Below the pieces are notes generated by a model. It saw only the letters and a list, made by a program, of their open reading frames with translations. It searched no databases and had not been told where the DNA came from. Of a stretch of 64,000 nt of DNA, positions 44,553-53,998 are shown one piece after another. Origin of the DNA: Rhodospirillaceae bacterium (GTDB lineage: Bacteria; Pseudomonadota; Alphaproteobacteria; Dongiales; Dongiaceae); NCBI GenBank assembly GCA_016712715.1, contig JADJQM010000003.1, forward strand, positions 310,001 to 374,000. Reading direction: 5' to 3'. The translations under genes were made by a program, and so were the position numbers. The stretch's first letter is position 1; each line of letters begins with the position of its first letter.

Positions 44553-46388
44553 ATGATGCCGCAGACCGACAAGAAGAACATGATCATCGCCATCGCCTTG
44601 TCGGCAGCGATCATCTTTGGCTGGCAGTTCTTCTACGAAATGCCGAAGGCCGAGAAACTGCGCGCGGCGCAGGAAGCCCAGCAGGCCGAGTTGGCGCTGG
44701 AGCAGGCAGCCAGCGGCACCACCGCCGCCGCCACGACCGGCAGCACGGCCACGACTGCCACGGCGCCGGGCGATCTCGGCGTCACCCAGCAGATGCCGCG
44801 TGAAGGCGCGCTCGCGCAAAGCCCGCGTATCACCATCGACGCGCCCAAGATCAAGGGCTCGGTGGCACTCAAGGGCGGCCGCATCGATGATCTCGTCCTG
44901 AAGAACTACCGGGACACCATTGAGCCCAACAGCCCCAACGTGGTGCTGCTCACCCCGGCCAACTCGCTCCACGGCTATATCGCGGAGACCGGCTGGGTCG
45001 CCGCCGCGGGCGTCGCCACACCGAATGCCGACACCGTCTGGACCGCCACTGGCTCGGCCCTGACCGACAAGACGCCGCTCACCCTCACCTGGGACAATGG
45101 CGCCGGCCTGGTCTTCACCCGCAGGATCTCGGTCGATGACGGCTACATGTTCAAGATCGAGGAATCGGTCGCCAACAATGGCGGCGCCACTGTCGCTCTC
45201 GCTCCCTATTCACGCGTCGTGCGCTTTGGCCTGCCGCCGTCACCCAGCCAGACCTATGTCCTTCATGAAGGTCCGATGGGTGTGTTCGACGGCACCCTCA
45301 ATGAAGAAAAGTACGGCACCGTCAAGGATCAGGCTGTCGATGCCGATGCCAATGAAGCGAAATCGCTGAACTTCACCAGCACCGGCGGCTGGGTCGGCAT
45401 TTCCGACAAGTATTGGCTGGTGGCCCAGGTGGCCCCGGCAGATGCCAAGTTGAACGCGCGCTATCTCTATGAGCCGAAATTCGATTCCTACCAGGCCGAT
45501 TACACCGCCGAGATGCGAGATGTGCCGGCCGGTGGCGGGTCGATAAGCTTTGCCCACCAGATCTTTGCCGGCGCCAAGGAAGTCAGCCTGCTGGAGCATT
45601 ACCGCGACACGCTCAACATCCCCTTGTTCGAGCGCGCGGTCGATTTCGGCTGGTTCTTCTTCCTGACCAAGCCGCTCCATGCCTTCCTCGACTGGATTGT
45701 GCGCTATATCGGCAATATGGGCCTCGCCATCCTGCTGCTCACCGTCTGCGTGAAGGCGGTCATGTTCCCGCTCGCCAACAAATCATATGCGTCCATGAGC
45801 AAGATGAAGGCGCTGCAGCCGCAGATGGCCACCCTCAAGGAGCAGTATGGCGAGGACAAGGCGCGCTTCCAGCAGGAGATGATGGCGCTCTACAAGAAGG
45901 AGAAGGTCAACCCGGCCGCTGGCTGTTTGCCGATCCTGGTGCAGATCCCGGTCTTCTACGCGCTCTACAAGGTGCTCTACGTCACCATCGACATGCGTCA
46001 GGCGCCGTTCTTCGGCTGGATCCATGATCTCTCAATGCCGGACCCGACCACCTTCCTCAATCTCTTCGGCCTCATTCCCTGGGAGCCGGCACTCTATCTC
46101 CACACCCCGGTCCTCGGCACGCTCATCCACTTCCTCTCGATCGGTGTCTGGCCGTTGATCATGGGCTTCACCATGTGGGCGCAGATGCGTCTCAACCCGA
46201 CGCCGCCGGATCCCGTGCAGGCCAAGATGTTCGCCATCATGCCGTTCGTCTTCACCTTCATGCTGGGGACGATGCCGGCCGGTCTCGTCATCTACTGGGC
46301 CTGGAACAACACGCTCTCGATCGCCCAGCAGAAATACATCATGTACAGCCAGGACAAGGCCAAGGCGAAGCGTCAGGCCAAGGCCTGA
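44553..46388 (+). CDS. yidC: Membrane protein insertase YidC
   Basis: The Oxa1/YidC insertase folds and inserts inner-membrane proteins. TM1 is near residues 10-27 (MIIAIALSAAIIFGWQFFY); a large periplasmic beta domain of about 330 residues follows an Ala/Thr-rich linker; the C-terminal core holds four or five helices with NMGLAILLLTVCVKAVMFPL, NPAAGCLPILVQIPVFYALY and GLVIYWAWNNTLSIAQQ. It ends with a Lys/Arg/Ala-rich cytosolic tail. The length of 611 residues is normal for Gram-negatives. A second ATG follows immediately. Confidence 0.97.
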   Translation: MMPQTDKKNMIIAIALSAAIIFGWQFFYEMPKAEKLRAAQEAQQAELALEQAASGTTAAATTGSTATTATAPGDLGVTQQMPREGALAQSPRITIDAPKIKGSVALKGGRIDDLVLKNYRDTIEPNSPNVVLLTPANSLHGYIAETGWVAAAGVATPNADTVWTATGSALTDKTPLTLTWDNGAGLVFTRRISVDDGYMFKIEESVANNGGATVALAPYSRVVRFGLPPSPSQTYVLHEGPMGVFDGTLNEEKYGTVKDQAVDADANEAKSLNFTSTGGWVGISDKYWLVAQVAPADAKLNARYLYEPKFDSYQADYTAEMRDVPAGGGSISFAHQIFAGAKEVSLLEHYRDTLNIPLFERAVDFGWFFFLTKPLHAFLDWIVRYIGNMGLAILLLTVCVKAVMFPLANKSYASMSKMKALQPQMATLKEQYGEDKARFQQEMMALYKKEKVNPAAGCLPILVQIPVFYALYKVLYVTIDMRQAPFFGWIHDLSMPDPTTFLNLFGLIPWEPALYLHTPVLGTLIHFLSIGVWPLIMGFTMWAQMRLNPTPPDPVQAKMFAIMPFVFTFMLGTMPAGLVIYWAWNNTLSIAQQKYIMYSQDKAKAKRQAKA

Positions 46389-46409
46389 CCTGTTGAGAAA
46401 GTTGACAGA

Positions 46410-47051
46410 GTGAGCGGCGAACGGAAAGCGGGCGAACGCAGCATCGGCGACAAGCTGTTCCAGCGCGAATGCGTCTTCGTGGCGGGCGCCATGAAGCTTG
46501 ACCAATTGCCGCCGATGGGGCCGATCGAAATCGCCTTCGCCGGTCGCTCGAATGTCGGCAAGTCGAGCCTCCTCAACGCGCTCACGGGCCGCAAGGCCCT
46601 GGCCCGCGTCTCACAGACCCCGGGCCGCACCCAGCAGCTCAACTTCTTCGACCTCAACGGCGAGCTGGTCCTCGTGGACATGCCGGGCCATGGCTATGCC
46701 AAGGTCGGCCGCTCCAAGGTCGCCGAATGGTCGCAGCTGATCGAGGGCTATGTCCGCGGCCGCGCCAATCTCCGCCGCCTATTGCTCCTCATCGACAGCC
46801 GCCACGGCTTCAAGGAGAGCGACGAGGCGCTGATGAACCTCCTCGACCAGTTCGCCCTCTCCTACCAGGCGGTGATGACCAAGGCCGATACGCTGAAGCC
46901 CTCGGCGCTCGAAGCCAACCGCAAGAAGTACACCGCCATGATCGCCAAGCGCCCAGCAGCGCACCCGGAGATCCTGGTCACCAGCTCCGAGACCGGCTAC
47001 GGCATGAGCGAACTCCGCGACAGCCTGGCCACCTTGGCTGCGCAAGGGTAG
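46410..47051 (+). CDS. engB: Ribosome biogenesis GTP-binding protein YihA/YsxC (EngB)
   Basis: A 213-residue GTPase required for large-subunit assembly. G1 is AGRSNVGKSSLLNAL, G2/G3 include QTPGRTQQLNFF and LVDMPGHGYAKVG, and G4 is MTKADTLK. GTG at 46410 gives the family N-terminus. It follows yidC by 21 bases. In many relatives argB follows directly; here about 2.2 kb of accessory sequence intervenes. Confidence 0.96.
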   Translation: MSGERKAGERSIGDKLFQRECVFVAGAMKLDQLPPMGPIEIAFAGRSNVGKSSLLNALTGRKALARVSQTPGRTQQLNFFDLNGELVLVDMPGHGYAKVGRSKVAEWSQLIEGYVRGRANLRRLLLLIDSRHGFKESDEALMNLLDQFALSYQAVMTKADTLKPSALEANRKKYTAMIAKRPAAHPEILVTSSETGYGMSELRDSLATLAAQG

Positions 47052-47161
47052 GGCCTCCATTTACGCCTCCCACCTTCAGGGGAGTTGCGTGAGAAGAACC
47101 GCGGTTGAACTTCAGATCCGTCGGAACGTAATTCATGATGCATCACTCGTTTGTGGATGCC

Positions 47162-48015
47162 TCACTGTTGTTCAATCGGTGCTTTCATGCTGAGTACTTC
47201 TCGCAGTTTCATGCCCGGTTGAACATTGCGGCCGTAAAGCGTCTCCAGGCCCAGTTTATCCAGGAGTTCGATCTCCCTGGCTGAATACTCCATGTTCTTT
47301 GCAGAAGGCCCGCTCGCCGGCCCTTTCAGACCAATCGCAAAGAGCAAGTTCTTGGCAATGCAATTTTCCTCGGATGGCGGCGATTGGCCGACAGAGACAA
47401 AGCCTACGGCACGAATGATCGTGCCATTCGGCGCTACCACAAATCTAAAGCACTCACTGAGGTCACTCTGAAATGGCTCCAAAACCAGATCAAACTCCTC
47501 CCGATCAACGCTCAGCCATTTGAGCAGCCGAGCTTCGCCGAGCGCATCCAATCCGTGCGAAGGCTTGTCCGCAAAGACGATCACTGTGTCTGTTTGTCCA
47601 GGCTATGAACCCAATCGAATTTCAAACCTGTGGCCTTATGCACCGAAGCCAGCAAAGGCAGGATCTGGGCTTCTATAAGGCCCGTGATATGTTCGAACTT
47701 GATACCCGGTCCATTCTCAAAATAGATGCGAACCGGCTCCACACGTTTCTGAACGACGCCGCGGTCCAACAACTCGTCCCAGGTAGCTCCATCTGGCACA
47801 TCGGCTGTGCTGACGATCGAGCGAAGAACGTCGTAAGGAGCCGGAACTTCTAGCGACACATTGCCGTTGTTGTCGGCGCGCAACCCAGGCTTCGTCGCGC
47901 AATCAAGCAGGGCGAGTAGATAGAGGGTCGCCGCAAAACAAACTACCGTGACAACACACCGCACAGTTGTCTCGACTGCTGATACGATCACCATCTCTAT
48001 CCTCACGTATTTCAT
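47162..48015 (-). pseudogene. DUF2927-like exported protein, split by one frame change
   Basis: Two minus-strand frames overlap at 47581-47584. The upstream one (144 residues) has an N-terminal hydrophobic segment (VCFAATLYLLALLDCATKPG) and VEPVRIYFENG, then LLASVHKATGLKFDWVHSLDK. The downstream one continues VIVFADKPSHG, a Cys-containing core (SEENCIAKNLLFAIGL), and ELLDKLGLETLYGRNVQPGM. Together they resemble a DUF2927 protein with its ending LLxxLYxxxxxPGM. Adding one A to the AAA run at 47593-47595 (minus sense) fuses them into 284 residues. Family assignment is by pattern only; two overlapping genes remain possible. Confidence 0.5.
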
Positions 48016-48097
48016 TTTGATGAATGCCTGTATATCGGTGTCGAACGCGGCCTATCGGGTAGTCCTTGCATCATCGACGGCGATGCGGCGGTCGCCA

Positions 48098-48169
48098 ATA
48101 ATCTCACTCTGACCCCAATTCTTCACTGACCCCAATTCTTCATAATCTCACTCTGACCTCGATTCTTCA
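48098..48169. repeat. Direct-repeat cluster beside the Imm11-like gene
   Basis: Two 28-bp copies beginning ATAATCTCACTCTGACC and ending ATTCTTCA (48098-48125 and 48142-48169, two mismatches) flank a partial 17-bp copy (CTGACCCCAATTCTTCA at 48126-48142). An inverted, diverged copy of the core is on the far side of the next gene at 48805-48820. Confidence 0.8.
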
Positions 48170-48173
48170 CGAA

Positions 48174-48791
48174 CTACTCTTCGGCCGCAGGAAAGACGGT
48201 GAGTCTCTCAAGCCGTGCTGCTTCAACAGCTCTCATCAGTTCGTTAGAAAAGAACAGCAAGCGGGGAAGCACGTTTGATGTGCGCCACATGTGTTTCCCC
48301 TGCACGAGATCCTTCTTCAGGACTAAGCCACGTGGCGACTTTATCGCAACGCGGGAGTATCGTGTCATCTTTCCGCTACCGGACATCGCCTCCCACTCAT
48401 GCAAGTAGACGGACGACTTTTCGACAACGACTGCGTCAAGTGCATTTAGAGCGTTGAAGACGAAGCACTTCGGATCGCTCGTGCCACTTCCATTCCCTTC
48501 GAACTCTATCGGGAAGAATTGATGAACGTTGGGTTCGAGTATCTCCACGATTGAGCGGAAAGTATCCGAACAGACTGGCAGAATCCCAACCCTGAAGAAG
48601 TCTGGCAACACCTTATGGGAACTCACCTGCACAGCTCGTAGAACTTGGTCCGAATAGCCTTCAACGAAGGCGCCGCTCTCGAGATCCTGGCCTTTAAACC
48701 AGTTCGTCGAGGGGACGACGTTGAATTGTGGGCTGTAACGCCTCTCCCACTCGCTGAAATCCTCAACATACCAAGCCATTTTGGCCACCAT
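48174..48791 (-). CDS. Imm11 (DUF1629)-like immunity protein, orphan
   Basis: A 205-residue soluble protein. The central stretch HKVLPDFFRVGILPVCSD, IVEILEPNVHQFFPIEFEG, CFVFNALNALDAVVVEKS matches the pattern of Imm11/DUF1629 immunity proteins, which neutralise polymorphic toxins. No toxin gene adjoins it, so it may be an orphan immunity gene. It is flanked by inverted copies of a 16-bp sequence (48149-48164 and 48805-48820), and lies in the insertion between engB and argB. Confidence 0.6.
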   Translation of the reverse strand: MVAKMAWYVEDFSEWERRYSPQFNVVPSTNWFKGQDLESGAFVEGYSDQVLRAVQVSSHKVLPDFFRVGILPVCSDTFRSIVEILEPNVHQFFPIEFEGNGSGTSDPKCFVFNALNALDAVVVEKSSVYLHEWEAMSGSGKMTRYSRVAIKSPRGLVLKKDLVQGKHMWRTSNVLPRLLFFSNELMRAVEAARLERLTVFPAAEE

Positions 48792-48804
48792 CTTACGAAT
48801 GGAA

Positions 48805-48820
48805 AATCGGAGTCAGAGTG
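48805..48820. repeat. Inverted copy of the CACTCTGACC repeat
   Basis: AATCGGAGTCAGAGTG is the reverse complement, 14 of 16 bases, of CACTCTGACCTCGATT at 48149-48164. The pair bounds the Imm11-like gene on both sides. Confidence 0.7.
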
Positions 48821-49240
48821 GAATTCCTGCCCTCTCGCAGGTTTCCACTTAAGCCGCATGCCACCTCGAACCGAAGAATTCTCACCATCAGGGCCTCAAT
48901 TTATCGGAGAACTTTAGCTCGTCAAGGCGCGCGCATCACCGAACCGGAGATGCTCCCCGGGCATCTTCCGCCGCTTCCTGGGAAGGCTGCGATCCCAATC
49001 CAGACGGGGAATGCGCGAATTCCCGGACGCCACCCGCTTACCCGCCCACAAACGCATGGCTGGCCCGGCGTCGCAGGCCCTGACAGCGGAAGGTGGACGC
49101 CGTTCGGTTCTGGCCGGTGGCTCACCCTCCCCATACAATTCCCACTTGATTTTACCGCCCCCCGACCGCAACTTGCGCCCCGAATGATCCCCTCCTTCAC
49201 CTTCCCCCACCAGGGACGAACCGGGCAGCAAAGGCGTGAG
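48821..49240. other. Intergenic region upstream of argB
   Basis: About 420 bases between the inverted repeat and argB. Frames here are open on the plus strand in phase with argB, but their translation is low-complexity and Pro/Arg-rich, so I see no supported gene. It presumably holds the argB promoter, needed because the insertion separates argB from engB. Confidence 0.5.
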
Positions 49241-50122
49241 ATGAGCATCACCGACACCAAATACTGGCTGAAGACCGCGCGGACGCTGACCGACGCGCTG
49301 CCCTATATGCAGAAATATGCCGGCAAGCGCTTTGTCATCAAATATGGCGGCCATGCCATGGTGGACATGGAATTGTCCGATATCTTCGCCCGCGACATCA
49401 CGCTGCTGCGCCAGGTCGGCATCCTTCCGGTGGTGGTCCATGGCGGCGGGCCGCAGATCGGCGAGATGCTGAAGCGGCTCAATATCCAGTCGCGCTTCAT
49501 CGATGGACTTCGCGTCACCGACGCCGCGGCCATGGAAGTGGTCGAGATGGTCCTTTCCGGCTCGATCAACAAGGAGATTGTGGCGGCGATCAATGCGGCT
49601 GGCGGCCGGGCTGTCGGCATTTCGGGCAAGGACGACAACCTCCTCCATGCCAAGAAGACCGAGATGACCAAGGATGGCGAGCGCGTCGACCTCGGCCTGG
49701 TGGGCGAGCCTGACAAGGTCAATCCCAGCATCATCCGCTCGCTGGAACAGGCCGGCGTCATCCCGGTCATTGCCCCGGTCGGCTTCGGCCCCGATGGCCA
49801 GACCTACAACATCAATGCCGACACGGCGGCCGGCGCCATCGCCGCCGCCATCGGCGCCTCGCGCCTCCTCATGCTGACCGACGTCCCCGGCGTGCTCGAC
49901 AAGTCGGGCCAGCTGGTGCAGCAGCTGACCGCCGGCGAAGTGCGGGCGCTGGCGGCCGACGGCACGATCTCGGGCGGCATGATCCCGAAGCTCGAGACCT
50001 GCCTCAGTGCGGTGGAGAGCGGCGTCGAGGCAGCCGTCATCCTGGATGGCCGCGTGCCGCATTCCATGCTGCTGGAAATCTTCACGCCCCAAGGCATCGG
50101 CACGCTGGTGACGCGCGGCTGA
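49241..50122 (+). CDS. argB: Acetylglutamate kinase
   Basis: A 293-residue amino acid kinase phosphorylating N-acetylglutamate in arginine synthesis. Motifs: RFVIKYGGHAMVD, VVVHGGGPQIGEMLKRL, NINADTAAGAIAAAIGA, LLMLTDVPGVLDKSG, and the C-terminal ISGGMIPKLETCLSAVESGV. It carries the N-terminal helix (LTDALPYMQKYAGK) associated with hexameric, arginine-inhibited enzymes. The ATG at 49241 is chosen; upstream in-frame codons are non-coding. Confidence 0.97.
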   Translation: MSITDTKYWLKTARTLTDALPYMQKYAGKRFVIKYGGHAMVDMELSDIFARDITLLRQVGILPVVVHGGGPQIGEMLKRLNIQSRFIDGLRVTDAAAMEVVEMVLSGSINKEIVAAINAAGGRAVGISGKDDNLLHAKKTEMTKDGERVDLGLVGEPDKVNPSIIRSLEQAGVIPVIAPVGFGPDGQTYNINADTAAGAIAAAIGASRLLMLTDVPGVLDKSGQLVQQLTAGEVRALAADGTISGGMIPKLETCLSAVESGVEAAVILDGRVPHSMLLEIFTPQGIGTLVTRG

Positions 50123-50147
50123 TTCCCAGACCGCCGGGAAGGCAGCT

Positions 50148-50957
50148 TCAATAGACCGCGTCGGCCGCCATGCCGTAACCCTGCAGGATGGGGGCATAGC
50201 CGCCATCCATGCGCATGACTTCCAGCACGCGCTCGAACTCCGACAGCTTCGCCGCGTGGGGCGAGTTCTTGCTGAAGCACAGGACATATTCGAAGGTGTC
50301 GACGACCAGCGGCAGCATCACCAGTTTGCCGGCCAGATCAGGTTCGCGCATGTAATGGGCGCCGGAAGTGGTGGTGCCCAGGGCCAGATCACCGCGCCCC
50401 TGCGCCAGGCCATAGAGGGATGACTGGAAGTCCTGGGCGTAGAATACCTTGTGCCCAGCCAGATTCTGTTTTGCCCAGCCATTGCCGAAATAACTGACGA
50501 TATCGAACTGGCGGAGATCGGCCAGATTCCGCGCCGCCTCGATATCGGTGCGCTGTGGACTGTCTGGCCGTATGATCGGGTGAAGGTCAGCGCGCAGGAC
50601 CGGGATGCGGCCGCAATTGGCATAGCTGTCACGCTCTGTCGTGGCGACCGTGATGAAACCATCGGCTTCCCCGGACCTGACCATCTGCTGGGCGCGTTCC
50701 CAGGGGTAAAGCGTCGTCACGACCGGCTGCTCCAGGCGAACGGCAAAAACCTCCCGCGCGATATCGATCAGGATGCCCTTGGCCTCGCCGGCTTTCTCGA
50801 AGGAGAGCGGGGCCAGTTCGGTCGCGAAGACCAACTGGATCGGGGAGGTCGCCTCGCCCTGGGCCAGAGCGGTGACCGCGCAGATCGGCAAGATCGACAG
50901 GCCAAGGACAGCCGCAAACAAGGACCGCACCCATCGACGTTGCGCCATCCTCAGCAT
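50148..50957 (-). CDS. Periplasmic solute-binding protein-like (SBP_bac_3)
   Basis: A 269-residue protein with a signal peptide (SLFAAVLGLSILPICAVTALA, cleavage before QGEA) and the bilobed binding fold: IQLVFATELAPLSFEKAGEA, GILIDIAREVFAVRL, TLYPWERAQQMVRSGEADGF. No ABC permease or ATPase gene is adjacent, so it may be a stand-alone sensor-type binding protein. It converges on argB. Confidence 0.85.
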   Translation of the reverse strand: MLRMAQRRWVRSLFAAVLGLSILPICAVTALAQGEATSPIQLVFATELAPLSFEKAGEAKGILIDIAREVFAVRLEQPVVTTLYPWERAQQMVRSGEADGFITVATTERDSYANCGRIPVLRADLHPIIRPDSPQRTDIEAARNLADLRQFDIVSYFGNGWAKQNLAGHKVFYAQDFQSSLYGLAQGRGDLALGTTTSGAHYMREPDLAGKLVMLPLVVDTFEYVLCFSKNSPHAAKLSEFERVLEVMRMDGGYAPILQGYGMAADAVY

Positions 50958-51170
50958 TGCTGGTCATCCCCGGCGTTCAACTGCTGACGATCCTAGCAAA
51001 GGATGGCCGCCGGATGAAATCCGTTCTGCCAGACCGGCGATGAAAGAGGCCAACCCCCGTGATCGCCCTTTGCGAGGTGACGAAGGAGACCGCTATAGTG
51101 TTCGAGGACCATTGTCCGGCCAATCATCCGGGACGAGAATTCAAGCACGGAAATAAGAGGTTACCTCGAT

Positions 51171-52976
51171 TTGGCATTCATCAACCAGCTGATCTTCCTG
51201 GGCGCGCTCCTGGCCCTCGTCAGCATCCTCCTGGGACAGATCTCCTCTCGGCTTGGGGCACCCTTGCTGCTGGTGTTCCTCGTCCTGGGCATGCTGGCCG
51301 GCGAGGAGGGCCTGCTCGGGCTGCAATTCGAAAGCTATGAGACGACCTTCGCGGTGGGGTCTATCGCACTAGCCATCATCCTGTTCGAAGGTGGCTTGCG
51401 CACCCCGCGGGAAGTGGTCCGGCTGGTGTTCTGGCCGTCTCTGACCCTGGCAACGGTCGGTGTGCTGCTGACCGCCCTGTGCATGGCCGGCATGGCCGTT
51501 CTGGTCATGGGCATGCATCCGCTGGAGGGAATCCTGATGGGCGCCATCCTGGCCTCCACGGATGCCGCGGCCGTCTTCATGCTGCTCCATGGCCAGGGTG
51601 TCGCCGTCAACGCCCGCGTCGGCGGCACGCTGGAGCTCGAATCCGGCATGAACGACCCGATGGCCGTGTTCCTCACGCTGACCGCCGTCCATGTGCTGCA
51701 GATGGGCGCTGCGACCTCGGGCTGGTATGTGCTGGGCAGTTTCATCCTGGAACTGGTTGGGGGTGGCCTGATCGGCGCCGCGGGCGGCTTCGGCCTCCGC
51801 TGGCTGCTGCAGCGTCTGACCCTCAGTGCCGGACTCTACCCGGTGCTGGCCACGGCCGGCGCCCTCCTCATCTTCGGTGGCACCAACGCGGTACATGCGA
51901 GCGGCTTCCTCGCCGTCTATGTGGCGGGCGTCATGCTGGCCCAGGCGCCTTACCGCGCCCAGCAGGTGATCATGCGTTTCCTTGACGGCCTGGCCTGGCT
52001 GGCACAGATCGCCATGTTCCTCATGCTGGGCCTGTTGGTGACACCCTCGGCCCTCCTCGCCGATCTCGCGGCGGCCCTGGCGCTGTCGATTGGCCTCATC
52101 ATCATCGCGCGGCCTGGTGCGGTGATGATGAGCCTGCTGCCCTTCCGCTTCAACTGGCGCGAGCGCGGCTTCGTGGCCTGGGTGGGTCTCCGCGGAGCGG
52201 TACCCATCTTCCTCGCCTCGATCCCGATCCTGGCCGGCGTCCCCAACGCCCAGGTCTATTTCAACGTGGCCTTCGTGGCGGTGCTCACCTCGCTCCTGGT
52301 CCAGGGCTGGACCGTGGGCCGCGCTGCCCGTTTCCTCGGCCTCGAGGTGCCGGCGGCAGCCCCCCATGCCCAGGATCTCGACATCAGCCTGGGACATGGC
52401 GCGACGCGCGAACTCGCTGGCTTCCGTGTCCAGGAGGGTGCCCGCGTCCTCAACTATGATTACGGCGAGATCGATCTTCCCCGACAGGCGGAAATCATCA
52501 GCGTGATCCGTGAGTCGGCGCCCATCGTCCTGTTCCGCGAAACGCGCCCCAGGGTCGAGGATTACGTCATCGCCATCGCCCCGCCGGCCGAGATTGCCGG
52601 GCTCCATCAGAACTTCGCCTATCATGAAGCGGATGAGCCGGCGGCACCGGCTGGCTTCGGCGAATTCGTATTCGATGCCGCGACGCCGGCCACCGACCTC
52701 GCGTTGATGTATGGGCTGCAACTGGGAATCGACGCCAAGGGCCGGTCGCTGGGCGACTTCCTGCATGACCGCCTGGGCGAGCATGTCGTCGCCGGCGATC
52801 GCTTCAAACTGGGCGAGATCGAATTGGTCGTACGCGAGGCCAAGGAAGGGCGCATCCAGCGCATCGGCCTGGAACTCGAGGATACGCGCGTCCATCTGCC
52901 GGTCACGCGCGCCCTGCGCAAGCTGAAGCATCCGATGAAAACCTGGCGCGCGTTCCGCCGCCTGACCGGCGTCTGA
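51171..52976 (+). CDS. CPA1 potassium/proton antiporter (NhaP2/CvrA type)
   Basis: A 601-residue inner-membrane antiporter. About 12-13 helices occupy residues 5-390, with the ion-binding regions ILFEGGLRTP, ILASTDAAAVFMLL and LELESGMNDPMAVFL. A C-terminal cytosolic part contains RCK-C-like (ATRELAGFRVQEGARVLNYD) and a CorC/HlyC-like transporter-associated segment (DRLGEHVVAGDRFKLGEIEL). The start is TTG at 51171 (MAFINQLIFLGALL). It probably expels K+ in exchange for protons. Confidence 0.92.
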   Translation: MAFINQLIFLGALLALVSILLGQISSRLGAPLLLVFLVLGMLAGEEGLLGLQFESYETTFAVGSIALAIILFEGGLRTPREVVRLVFWPSLTLATVGVLLTALCMAGMAVLVMGMHPLEGILMGAILASTDAAAVFMLLHGQGVAVNARVGGTLELESGMNDPMAVFLTLTAVHVLQMGAATSGWYVLGSFILELVGGGLIGAAGGFGLRWLLQRLTLSAGLYPVLATAGALLIFGGTNAVHASGFLAVYVAGVMLAQAPYRAQQVIMRFLDGLAWLAQIAMFLMLGLLVTPSALLADLAAALALSIGLIIIARPGAVMMSLLPFRFNWRERGFVAWVGLRGAVPIFLASIPILAGVPNAQVYFNVAFVAVLTSLLVQGWTVGRAARFLGLEVPAAAPHAQDLDISLGHGATRELAGFRVQEGARVLNYDYGEIDLPRQAEIISVIRESAPIVLFRETRPRVEDYVIAIAPPAEIAGLHQNFAYHEADEPAAPAGFGEFVFDAATPATDLALMYGLQLGIDAKGRSLGDFLHDRLGEHVVAGDRFKLGEIELVVREAKEGRIQRIGLELEDTRVHLPVTRALRKLKHPMKTWRAFRRLTGV

Positions 52977-52980
52977 TGCG

Positions 52981-53868
52981 CTAGCTGTCCAGCGCCACCT
53001 GCTCCAGCAACCAATCGCGGAAGGCGCGGATCTTCGGCACGTTGCGTCGTTCCTGCGGATAGACCAGCCAGTAGTCGAGCTTTTCTTTCACCACGATCGG
53101 CAGCACCTGGACCAGCCGGCCAGCTTCGATATCGGCTCGGAAAAAAGCCGGTGTCAGCAACGCGATACCTTGTCCGGTGACGGCGGCACTGCCCAGCAAT
53201 TGCTGCGTCTCGGCCATCATGGCGGGCATCGAGGTGGGTTGCGGGTTCTGGATCCCCGCCGCGGCGAACCAGCGTCGCCAGGCATTATCGGTCCAATCGA
53301 GCAGCGGCAGGCGCAGCAGGTCTTCCGCCTTCTCGATGCGGCCGGCGCGCGCCAGGAAATCGGGACTGGCAAAGACCGTCACTTCGAAGCCCATCAGTTT
53401 ATGGGCGACAAGGCCTGGCCAGGTGCCGTCACCACTGCGAATGCCGACATCGAATTCCTCCTGCGCAAAATTGATCCAGCGCGAGGACACATCGAGGCGC
53501 ACGGCAATTTCGGGATGCGAGATCTGGAAGGTGCCCAGGCGCGGCACCAGCCAGTTGGTGCAGAAAGTGTTGACCGCCGTCACCGACAGGACACCCTCAT
53601 CAGTGCGGCGGAGCGCATCAAAGGCCAGCGTCAGGCGCTGGAATGCCTCAGCGACCCCCGGCGCCAGGCGTTTGCCAGCCTCCGACAGAACGACCTTGCG
53701 GGCCTGGCGCAGGAACAGCGGTGCCCCCACCCGGTCTTCCAGTTGCTTCACCTGATAACTGACCGCGGCCTGGGTCATGCCCAGTTCGGCCGCTGCCTTG
53801 GTGAAACTTCCATGGCGGGCAGCGGCCTCGAAGGCACGAATGGCAGCAAGCGGGGGCAGCCTCGACAT
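52981..53868 (-). CDS. LysR-family regulator (GcvA-like)
   Basis: A 295-residue regulator with winged-helix AAIRAFEAAARHGSFTKAAA and TQAAVSYQVKQLEDRVG, and an effector domain of the GcvA/AmpR type (SVTAVNTFCTNWLVPRLG, FDVGIRSGDGTWPGL). It converges on the antiporter gene with a four-base gap and is divergent from the DUF1127 gene across 130 bases. Confidence 0.93.
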   Translation of the reverse strand: MSRLPPLAAIRAFEAAARHGSFTKAAAELGMTQAAVSYQVKQLEDRVGAPLFLRQARKVVLSEAGKRLAPGVAEAFQRLTLAFDALRRTDEGVLSVTAVNTFCTNWLVPRLGTFQISHPEIAVRLDVSSRWINFAQEEFDVGIRSGDGTWPGLVAHKLMGFEVTVFASPDFLARAGRIEKAEDLLRLPLLDWTDNAWRRWFAAAGIQNPQPTSMPAMMAETQQLLGSAAVTGQGIALLTPAFFRADIEAGRLVQVLPIVVKEKLDYWLVYPQERRNVPKIRAFRDWLLEQVALDS

Positions 53869-53952
53869 GGTTTATTCATAAAGACTGTTAATGGATTACC
53901 CAACAGGATCGATTTGTTTTGTCCGCCTGTCCAGCACAAATTGAAACGGACA

Positions 53953-53975
53953 GATAAGGGCTCTTCGGCCTTATC
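53953..53975 (+). promoter_or_regulatory. Small hairpin in the leader of the DUF1127-like gene
   Basis: GATAAGG (53953-53959) and CCTTATC (53969-53975) form a perfect 7-bp stem with a nine-base loop, 24 bases before the start at 53999. Its role is unknown; possibilities are leader control or a weak terminator. Confidence 0.35.
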
Positions 53976-53998
53976 CACATCAATCGAGGGCTTGGGTC

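Noticed and set aside
48098..48169. CRISPR-like array
   Set aside because: Only two full repeats and one partial copy with no spacers of regular size and no cas genes.
51369..52931. 520-codon minus-strand frame opposite the antiporter
   Set aside because: Low-complexity His/Glu/Arg-rich translation typical of an antisense shadow.
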